This document shows, one piece after another, positions 56,038 through 64,000 of a DNA stretch of 64,000 nucleotides (position 1 is the stretch's first letter; every line of letters begins with the position of its first letter). The notes beneath the pieces are model-generated. The model worked only from the letters and a program-made list of their open reading frames with translations, was not told where the DNA came from and did no database searches. Source of the DNA: Hepsetus odoe. Taxonomy: Eukaryota; Chordata; Actinopteri; Characiformes; Hepsetidae. A program made the translations under genes and the position numbers. The stretch lies in NCBI GenBank assembly GCA_017165825.1, contig CM029383.1, positions 8,764,298 to 8,828,297 on the forward strand, read 5' to 3'.

Positions 56038-59000
56038 CTAGAATCGATAACAAGCGTAAATCAGACGCGTCCAAACTCCCTTCTCCTTTGATTAGACCTA
56101 CATCTTTAAGCCAGTGACATACAGAGCCAAAGTTCTCCAATAAACATCATCAGCCTGATGTTTTCCACTGGCTTCCAGGTGTTTATTGCAGTGAGGCTGC
56201 ATGATATAAACAAAATCCCAGGCTGTGTTTACACCGATACATATTTACAAGCAACTGATAAATATCAGCCTGCGTTACTGAAACCATAATTATTCAGCCT
56301 TGTTGGATCATGTAAATGCCTTGACTCCAAACCAACAAATCAGTGGGTGTTCGCTGTGAGGTACGGCGCAGGTAGTTTTGGTTCACGGGCCAGTTTTGTA
56401 ACCTAATTATGTTTGTTACGGGGCAGATTTGTACCTTTTCATGACCTAAAGTTTTAATGCAGAAACTAAAATAGAGGGTCTAGAGTTGGTACAGGGTTTT
56501 TGTCCACCTTAGTCCAATATAATGGAACTCTGTTTACTAAATAATTGCTGAGATTTTCATTGGGTGTGACGAGGACAGATTAGGAATAAAACATAACAGA
56601 GAGACAGCTCAGGTTGGACGGTTTGGAGACAAAGTGAGAGAAGTGAGACTGTGTAGGTGTGGACGTGTCCTGAGGAGAGACGAGGAGTATATCAGGAGAA
56701 GGATGTTGAGGATGGAGCTGCCAGGAAAGAGGAGAAGAGAAGGACAAAGAGGAGGTTTATGGATGTGGTGAGAGAGGACTTGCAAAGAGGGTGATGCAGA
56801 GGACAGGAAGAAATGGAGATGGATGATCCAATGAGGTGGCCCCTAACAGGAGCAGCCGAAAGAAGAAGGAATAAAGAAACCCTTCCGGATACCGCCCCAG
56901 TGACGTACCTTTCTGGGAATGTAGTCACAAAATTTAGAGCTTGCCAATTAATGAATCATATAATCATAAAATAATTAATCAGTTATTAATCTACAGTGCA
57001 TGTTGTGCTTTTGCTCACTGGTGCCACTCCCAGATGTACTGCAGCCATTAGATCCAGAGCCAGAGGATCCAGAGCCAGATCCCGAGGAGCCCGAGCCTGA
57101 GGCGGCCGATCCTGTTCCTGAGCGAGAGTCCTCCTGCAGCAGTAGGTCCAGCAGGTCACTGGAGGTGGACATGGCATCCAGATTGGACTCGCTGACTTCA
57201 ACCTGAGAGATCAGACCATAAAAACATTGTTTATTAAAACATGCACACAAATAAACAATGTGCGAACGCAATCTCCTCTACTTGAATCTCCTGACTCACT
57301 TCTTTAGTCCCAGAGCTCTGCCCTCCTTGAGTAGCCCCTCCCCCTGGGGGCGGGGTCTGTTGTGTCCCATCGGTACGGTTGCTTGGCAACTCCTCCAGTT
57401 GCAGCAGATTGAGGGGGGAGGAGCACCTGGAGTGGAAAAGAGGGGACCCCGCCCCTTCGTGGTCCGGAGCCGGCTGCCCAGTGGACTGAGGGGTGCTGGA
57501 GCGAGACGGGCCATGGGTCGGCTGGGTGGTGGGCGGGGCAGGTACACCAGTTTGGAATCCGAACATGGGGTTCGGGTTGTAAAACTGCTGTGGAGCCACC
57601 AAGGGCTGAGTGGGATTGAGCAGCGGGTTGAACTGTCCAACACTGGGGTTAAAATTAGCAGCAAGGCTGAGCGGAGGCACCGTAGGACCGTACAGAGGAT
57701 TCACCAGGGTGGGCATCGGCATTACCTGCCCAAACTGCTGCCCTGGAGCAATGCTGGCACCGTTCACCTGTGGGAACATGCAGTTAGGCAGAATAAACGC
57801 CATCACAGGAGGTGCTACTGAAGAGAGCCATTGCGAGCCTTGCACTGGAAACCTGGGGCCGGACTGGGGGCCGCCAGGGAACGCCGCCTGCATCCTGGGG
57901 TCCATCTCCATCTGCGGGGCGGGGAAAGGAGGGTACAGGGGATAGAGGGGCATGCAGCCAGGAGGATAGGGTGTCATTACAGGTGGTCCGCTAGACTGGG
58001 ATCCCACAGAAGTTGGCCAGGGGGAGGAAGATGACGGAGTTGAAAGGTGCTGGTTGCCTAGGAACACTGGGACACCTGGGTCCTCCACTGTAGACCTAGG
58101 AGGCATGCTCGGAACATATGTGGACAGAGCTGGGCTGTCAGGGAAAGAGACTTCAGCCTGGTGTTTGAGTCTTTTGCCTCCCCTGCCCCGTCGCCGTCCA
58201 CTACCACCACCTGCTGGGTTGTCCCGGGAAGTGCGGACACCTGCAACGAGAGAAAACGGAGCAGAATCAAATCTACACTTCATCAGTTTAACAAAACCAT
58301 CCAGAATAAAGGAAGCTGAAGCATCTGTAAACACTCCATTTGAATCATGTTTATTTGGAAAGAGTGTATCAGTGCTGTACCTTTAGCTGCAGGCGTGGCG
58401 CTCTGTCTGTTCTGGGTCGGGCTGGACTGGATCAGCCGCAGTTGGCTCAGGTCTTTGAAGCGGTTCAGAAAAGCCTCTTCCTCCTGCTGGGTGTGGGTGG
58501 ACAGAACCTCTTTAGTGAGCCCCCATCTGCTCACTCTCCTCCCCTCCTTCTCGGCAGGGCAGGGGGAGGCGGCCGGCTGAGCGCTGGTCCCAGCAGGTGG
58601 CGCCGTTGGGTTCTGGGGGGCTGCTGTTGAGGGTGCAGGAGTCGGGGTCGTTAGCGGCTCCTCCATCATTACGATGTCTGGTGAAGAACAGAGATGGTTC
58701 TGATACTGCAGGGGGTTCAGTTCCTCAAACTAAAGTTAGTTCTTGATTGTTTTTTTACTTTCAAACTTCCAGAGAACTCTTATAAAAGCTGTTTATCAGG
58801 GCTGTAATTCGAGGGAGGGATAAATCATCCTCATTCAATCTTTTTTTTTTTTCTTTCTTCAGAATAAATCAAGGCTGTTACCGTTCTCTCTGAGCTCTCG
58901 TCTCATTTTCATCTATAAATATTCACTCCTGCTTCTCCACGGTTCTTAAAGAGCCGCAGAACCTTGGAGGTCGTCTCCCAGGATCTCCAACTTACCAGAC

Positions 59001-62000
59001 TCTGGTGGTTTCTTGTCCCCGACATGGACGATGGTGCTGCTGAAACTGCACTGAGACGTCATGGACACCACACTCTCAGCCTTGTAGTGCAGAGCCAGAG
59101 GAGTCAGAGGGTGTGTCGGGTCTGCGGGGACCACCTTCGTCCCCTCGGCCCCCCCCAGTGTCTCCACTATGTCTGGAGGATAGAGGACGAAACGTATGTT
59201 CTTCAATCTGCAAATACTCAACAATGTTCATTAGCTGGGGACATGAAGTACAAGCAATGAAGTTCGAGTTTTTAGACTACTTTTACAAGACACTCCTCTT
59301 CTTCTCTCGCCTGCTCCTGTTAGGAGTCCCCACAGCGGATCATCGAGGTCTCCATGTCTTCCTGTCCTCTGTATCTTCCTCTTTCACACCTGCATGTCCT
59401 CTCTCACCACATCCATGATCCTCCTCTTTGTCCTTCCTCTTCTCCGCTTTCCTGGCAGCTCCATCTTCAACATCCTTCTGATATACTCCTCATCTCTCCT
59501 CTGGACATGTCCACACCAACACTGTCTCACTTCTCTCACTTTGCCACCAAACCAGCCTGAGCTGTCCCTCTAATACACTCGTCCTTAATCATGTCGGTCT
59601 TCGTCCTTCCTGACACAAATCTCAGTATCATTAACTCTTGACAGCTCCAGCTCCACCGCTTGTCTTTTCACCATCTCCCACCCATATGACATAGCTGGTC
59701 TCACTACTGTCTCCAACCCCGTATAGCATAGCTGGTCTCACTACCGTATATGAACCGTTCATGCTGCTTCCCGTCCGTCACAGATCCAAAAAGTCATGAT
59801 GTACTAGATATAATGCAATCCAACAATACTTCACCTTTAGCCGGTCCCTCTACCTCTCTCCGTTTGTCCTCATCCGTGGTGGAGGAGGTGGTGCCGGAGG
59901 AGGACCCACATTTCCTCTTCAGAGTGGTTGGAACATTGCAGCTCTCCAAATAACTGGGACGACAAAAACACAACGTCAATCCTGGGATAGAGAAATTGAG
60001 CCATTAACTTCTTAAACTGCTCCAAAAAGAATTCCATAACCCTGGAGGGACAGTGTCCAGCACAATCCCTGCCACCAAACTGTCTCCAGGTTCCCCGCTA
60101 GGTACCATCTCTAAACTAAGCAGGTTCACCCAGAGAACCAAGGTTTCTAGTCTCTACGGACCTGTAAACGCACATACCGAATGATGCTGTCCAGACAGTT
60201 GATCTGCTGGTATGAGAAGGTAGCTGGGAGATCTTTCCTCGGCAGCGGTGCTTTCGGGCAAAGCGTCGCCCCCTGCTGACTCTCCCTGAAAGTGCTTTCC
60301 GCCTCAGCAGCCTTCAGCGTATCCCCTGCATCATGAGAGACCTCTTCAGATCCGTCGCAAAGCAAGTTTGAGACTATAGAAAAGAGAGGCAGGTAGTGGA
60401 CGGTGTTTGTGGTCCTGCTGTCTGTACCTGTGCTGGCCTGCCTGCGAGGCGGGGGGCGGTTTCGGGACTCTGTGTAAACCTGCTGTCCGCTGGTCTTCAC
60501 CATGTGAACGTCTTTACACATCTGCTGGAAGGTCTGAAAGAGAAAATGAGCAGAAAGCAGGAAGAAAAAAGAGCTCAGGTGGGTGGCAGTGCAGACAGAC
60601 AGACATAAATTGACAGACAGATAAATTCCACTGGTTTCTGGTGTATAATAAATGCAGTGTTATTGTATGTTCTGACGGATTGTAGATTGATTTTATTCAT
60701 TTATTTCTGTTATTGCACTCCTGTATCAGTCATATATTCAATTCTCTATTCCAGTGTCCTTTTCCCTTCTTCCCACAACAGTTCCTATACTCTTCCATCC
60801 CTGAACTCCTCTAGTGGCCCAGTGCCCTTTCACCCCCGTCACATAAATCCCTTCCCTAGGTACCATTCACGTCCCGGTCACTACTATTATTAACTGCATC
60901 TCTATTTTCCTCTGTTCTCTTCTGAGCGACGCTTTCTTTGCACGTCAAAAACACCCAAACAAGGTCACAGTCATAGATGAGGAGTCTCCACCGGAGGCCT
61001 TGGAGCTCCCGGGGACAGATAAAAAGGCACACGCTGAACTGTGCAGGAGAGAGAGGATTCAACACGGAGAGGAACACTGACCGGTCTCTTCAACATCTTG
61101 TAAGAACTTCATTACTTTTCTGTTAATAAACTTTGCCATAGCTTAAACCTCTTCGCCTCATCACTGACTCCTCGAACCTCGGGTCTCAATCGGAGAATCC
61201 CACATTCCGATACTTTTGCTCGTCTGAAAAACGGGGTGGTCGGACGTAAAAGGTGCCGAGTTCTAGATCCAAACACCAGGAAGCGGTAACTGAAGACCTC
61301 ACACTCATCTTTTCATCTCAAGCCCAAATGTCTTCAGCGCAAAAGCAAACGAACTGGCCAAAAATAAAGGAATTCATAAACAACTAAATTCTCACAAAAT
61401 CCCCACTGCTGGTTCCACTATAGTTCCCCACATCTGGCGATAGCAGAGCAGGAAGTTCAAGGAAAGGTTTCCACGCCTGCGTTAGAGCTGATATCGAGGA
61501 CGTGGCGGTTCTGAAGCCTCACCAGGTGATTGTGCGGAGGCTCGTCAGCGGCGGCACCGTCGCTGGACGAGGTGGCGCCGGGCCGGTGCTCGCGGGACCC
61601 GCTGCTCCCGAGACTGGCGTAGCCCTGCGACCCGCCGCTGTGGACCGGCTGAACCAACAGCCTGTGGATCTGCTCACTCAGCTGGGAAACCTCCGGAGAC
61701 ATGGACTGTACCTCGTCTTCCTCGGGGGCTGCGAACACGTCCTCGTTTAGAGGACTCCTACACACACACACCCCACACTGATGAGCCTGGATTAATGCTA
61801 CAATCAGGATCAGAAAAACTTTATTGATCCACCGGTTGATGCAAAAAACAAAAATAATATTAAACATAATATAAAATATATAAAACTAAAATCTTTTTTT
61901 TTTCAGTTTACTTAAACTGTGATTCTGCACTGATCATAGAAAAATTAGCTATATATTTTTTCATAATAAAATAAACAAATAAATATCTGTTATTTGTTGT

Positions 62001-63888
62001 AGTTTTGTATATGTTGTTTTTTTATGTACTTATTTATCTCATCCAAGATCAGGGAAGAACCACATCTTGGAAGCACTGATCAAACGTGTTTTTTAATTGA
62101 TAATTTCATTTAAAAAAATCTTATAATAAAAATAAAGTAGTGCACTACATGTAGTTATTTTTAATTTCAGTAATTGTCATCCCACAGTGATCTCAAATAT
62201 TCATCTGTATTCCAGCTCACGTGACGAGTTCTTCGGCGACTCACGTTCGGACTTTGTGACGGCCCACGATGAACGCCACCTTCCTGCTCCAGGGGTTGAT
62301 GAAGGAGGACCAGCTGCTGTCCATGGTGAGATATTCTCCACTCCGAGCACACAGGCGCAGCGGCGTGTGTTCGAAAGGCCGTCCCGCAAACTGGACGACT
62401 GCAGGAGAGAGGGAAGAACGTGGGGAAGGACAAACGAGCACCTGTGGAGAAACATTCTGAACTCCTGAACTTCAGGCCCAGTCAGACTGGAAACCTACGC
62501 TCTGTAGATTCATACTGGATTAACATCCCCCACATTCATTAAACTACTCGCCATGTCTTCCTGTCCTCTGCGTCTTCCTCTTTCACACCTGCATGTCCTC
62601 TCTCACCACATCCATAAACCTCCTCTTTGTCCTTCCTCTTCTCCTCTTTCCTGGCAGCTCCATCCTCACCATCCTTCTGATATACTCGTCACTCCTCTGG
62701 ACACGTCCAAACCAACACTGCCTCACTTCTCCCACTTTGTCTCAAAACCATCCAACCTGAGCTGTCCCTCCAATATACTCATTCCTAATTCCTGTCCATC
62801 CTCGTCCCTCCCGACACAAATTTCAGCAACTTTAACTCTGACACCTCCAGCTCTGCCTCCAATTTCATGACTGCCTCCAACCCGTACATCATAGCTGGCC
62901 TCACTACCGCCTCCAACCCGTACATCATAGCTGGTCTCACTACCGCCTCCAACCCGTACATCATAGCTGGTCTCACTACCATCTCCAACCCGTATTTATA
63001 CTGGACTGAAATCCCCCCAAATTTATTAGACTGTAAAAAAGAAACCATACTGGATTAAAATTAGGATTATTACTGTCAGATTAAAGAACTAAACTGCATA
63101 TTCTGATCTAATAATCCCTCCAGATTTAAAACTGTAAAACTGAGGAGCAGATTCATACTGGATTTAGATCGAAATACTGACGGCTATCAGTTCAAGAAAT
63201 GTCCTCCTTTGGGGACAATCATCCAGCGGAACGTTAAAGCCCCGGATTAACGGTCTGCCTGGATGACACTCACTTTTTTTGTGAATTTCCACCATCAGCG
63301 GCCGGTCTTCAGGATGGAGGTACAACAGCAATGGGGTTCCAACCAGGTCCTGCGGCAGATACCCCAGCAAAGGAACCGCCCTGAGGAGAGAGACCAGGTT
63401 CTAGATGAAAGTGAAAGTGACTAATTGTCATTGGGAAACACAGCACACAGTGAACCAAAACGAAATTCAGCTTCTGCTTTTCATCCACACACACCGTCCA
63501 GCAGGGGGCAGCTATTGAAAGCGCCCGGGGAGCAGTGATGGGGACAGTACCTTGCTCAAGGGTACCTCAGGCCAACCTACTGATCTGGGATTCGAACCCA
63601 GGACCTTGCAATCCTGGGGCCTCGTCCCTGAACAGTAGAACACTGGTGCCATCAGGGTTTCCACAAGTTTTTAAGAAAGTGTAACGATCAAATCAAAGTG
63701 TACACAGAATAAAAGCAAAAAAAAAAAAAAAACCCCCCCAAAAAACAAAAAAAAAAAAAACAAAAAAAAAAACAAAAAAAAAAAAAACAGTAACAGTTGC
63801 TTAACGAACCTTTCGTCAACCTCTTGGAACAGACAGCTTGGCGAGTGGCTGGTGGTGAAAATTCTTTTGTCCGCTGGGATACGAGGAG
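54865..63888 (-). CDS. per1: Period circadian protein 1, C-terminal 14 exons (5' part outside window)
   Basis: Negative-limb clock protein that binds CRY and CK1 and represses CLOCK-BMAL1. Exons (minus order): 63888-63810, 63380-63274, 62398-62245, 61757-61523, 60533-60428, 60373-60178, 59953-59835, 59172-58996, 58677-58381, 58240-57300, 57202-57019, 56037-55854, 55381-55231, 55122-54865 (stop TGA). Phases agree at all 13 junctions, giving about 1062 visible codons. Identifying blocks: APRIPADKRIFTTSHSPSCL, LLGYLPQDLVGTPLL, YLHPEDRPLM (PAS-B), SPLNEDVFAAP, CLDSII-RYLESCNVP, HTSKYFG-like SSNTSKYFGSIDSSE, and YVLQDPIWLVMANTDEKVMM. The C terminus and SG-rich block match PER1 better than PER2 or PER3 as I recall them. 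The gene is partial only because the window ends. Confidence 0.95.
56550..56875 (+). repeat. 5'-truncated LINE fragment in a per1 intron (forward)
   Basis: Forward text carries 'gagacagctcaggttggacg', 'gaggatggagctgccaggaa', 'tttatggatgtggtgagaga' and the 3' end 'cctaacaggagcagccgaaa', the same ORF2 tail and 3' end as the other four fragments but in opposite orientation. Antisense to per1 reading. Confidence 0.78.
57019..58677 (-). CDS. per1: per1 exons with NLS, Pro-rich region and SG repeats
   Basis: The first exon encodes EEPLTTPTPAP, then SRWGLTKEVLSTHTQQEEEA. The 941-nt exon (58240-57300) starts VRTSRDN and carries SGRRRGRGGKRLKH (basic NLS, about 58160-58200), a long Pro/Phe/Asn-rich stretch (VMAFILPNCMFPQ) and SSPLNLLQLEELP. 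The last encodes VSESNLDAMSTSSDLLDLLL (LxxLL motif) and an SG-rich SGTGSAASGSGSSGSGSGSS run. The chosen donor of the 941-nt exon is AAAGAA|GTGAGT. Confidence 0.9.
58996..59172 (-). CDS. per1: per1 exon with the FASP-type phosphoswitch
   Basis: It encodes DIVETLGG, LALHYKAESVVSMTSQCSFS and STIVHVGDKKPPES. The S-x-x-S-x-x-S-x-x-S register (first Ser codon 59072-59074) matches the site mutated in human familial advanced sleep phase (PER2 S662), which CK1 primes and extends to slow PER turnover. All serines of the register are present, so the switch should operate. Confidence 0.92.
59298..59748 (-). repeat. 5'-truncated LINE fragment in a per1 intron (reverse)
   Basis: It starts at the LINE 3' end ('gcctgctcctgttaggagtc') and runs through 'tcttcctctttcacacctgc' to 'catagctggtctcactac'. 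The last part shows a duplicated 'catagctggtctcactac' unit. Confidence 0.78.
59835..61757 (-). CDS. per1: per1 exons with the CK1-binding motifs
   Basis: The first exon encodes SPLNEDVFAAPEEDEVQS and VSQLSEQIHRLLVQPVHSG, the first CK1-delta/epsilon binding segment. The next two encode TFQQMCKDVHMVKTSGQQVY and SYQQINCLDSIIR, and the last RYLESCNVPTTLKRKCGSSS with TTSSTTDEDKRRE. The CLDSIIRYLESC block, split by a 224-base intron, is the second CK1-binding segment. Anchored CK1 phosphorylates PER to set its stability. Confidence 0.93.
60605..61460. other. per1 intron between the CK1-binding exons
   Basis: No repeats of the families above and no coding exon were recognised. A T/C-rich stretch lies at 60.66-60.85 kb. 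Confidence 0.5.
62245..63888 (-). CDS. per1: per1 exons encoding PAS-B and its C-terminal helix
   Basis: Three exons: one ends FQEVDER, the next reads AVPLLGYLPQDLVG and YLHPEDRPLMVEIHKK, and the third reads QFAGRPFEHTPLRLCARSGE, then MDSSWSSFINPWSRKVAF and VGRHKVRT. PAS-B mediates PER dimerisation. The intron at 62399-63273 contains a LINE fragment, and the intron at 63381-63809 a SINE and a poly(A) tract. Confidence 0.96.
62549..62998 (-). repeat. LINE fragment with internal 36-bp tandem duplication
   Basis: The LINE tail as in the other copies is followed by about four copies of a 36-bp unit containing 'acccgtacatcatagctggt' and 'ctcactaccgcctcca' (about 62872-62995). In LINE reading frame this repeats a 12-residue MYGLEAVVRPAM segment. 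It lies in a per1 intron. Confidence 0.8.
63405..63660 (-). repeat. tRNA-derived SINE, reverse copy, in a per1 intron
   Basis: It carries the tail 'gaaagtgaaagtgactaatt', 'aaagcgcccggggagcagtg', 'caagggtacctcaggccaac', box B 'gggattcgaacccaggacc' and a degraded head ('acagtagaacactggtgcc'). It lies just upstream of the PAS-B exon. Confidence 0.9.
63717..63787. repeat. Poly(A)-rich tract in a per1 intron
   Basis: About 70 bases of A with a C7 run and single C interruptions, ending about 23 bases before the exon at 63810. Its length is likely to be poorly resolved in an assembly. Confidence 0.9.
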
Positions 63889-64000
63889 CTGAGACAAAAT
63901 ACAACTTTAAATACATGCATTTATTCATTTCTATATTTATTTAAGTGAAAACAAATTTTAAAAAAAAAAGAATTAAAAATTATTCGTCATTTTTTCTTAT

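Noticed and set aside
57258..57821. 187-aa plus-strand frame
   Set aside because: Antisense shadow of the 941-nt per1 exon.

Overview
This is a window of vertebrate nuclear DNA, almost certainly from a teleost fish. The genes are split into many short exons with GT-AG introns, and the spacers are full of (TG)n microsatellites, minisatellites, tRNA-derived SINEs and 5'-truncated LINE fragments. The predicted proteins are close to known vertebrate families. Repeated GGTTCTT/AAAGAACC motifs hint at an otophysan fish, but I cannot fix the species. There is no bacterial, phage or CRISPR content.

Layout from left to right. (1) kdm6b (JMJD3, H3K27 demethylase), + strand, coding 3555-18757 in 20 exons (1759 aa, reading frame closed across every junction), with a 3' UTR to about 20.5 kb. 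(2) A C-poor 20/22-bp minisatellite of about 4.6 kb (20.9-25.5 kb), then an AT-rich gene-free spacer to 31.3 kb. (3) tmem88 (Dishevelled-binding Wnt inhibitor), + strand, two coding exons (213 aa); its intron holds a 61-bp VNTR. (4) An unrecognised small gene, + strand, with an inferred non-coding first exon near 36.5 kb and two coding exons at 38.96-39.57 kb (79 aa). (5) pcolce (procollagen C-proteinase enhancer), - strand, nine coding exons 49800-42293 (476 aa: signal peptide, two CUB domains, Thr-rich linker, NTR). (6) per1 (period circadian regulator), - strand. Fourteen coding exons from the PAS-B region (63888) to the stop (54865) are visible; the N-terminal part lies beyond the right edge.

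The genes do not form one pathway. kdm6b, tmem88 and per1 sit together on human 17p13.1, whereas PCOLCE lies on human 7q22, so the order here is a linkage observation. pcolce and per1 share a strand; the small gene and pcolce converge.

The most interesting points are: two inverted copies of a 69-bp-unit repeat element bracketing the exons that finish the kdm6b catalytic core; the unrecognised 79-aa protein; the strongly strand-asymmetric 4.6-kb minisatellite; and an E-box/GATA cluster upstream of tmem88. Exon limits were derived by hand from splice consensus, reading phase and remembered family sequences, without alignment software.
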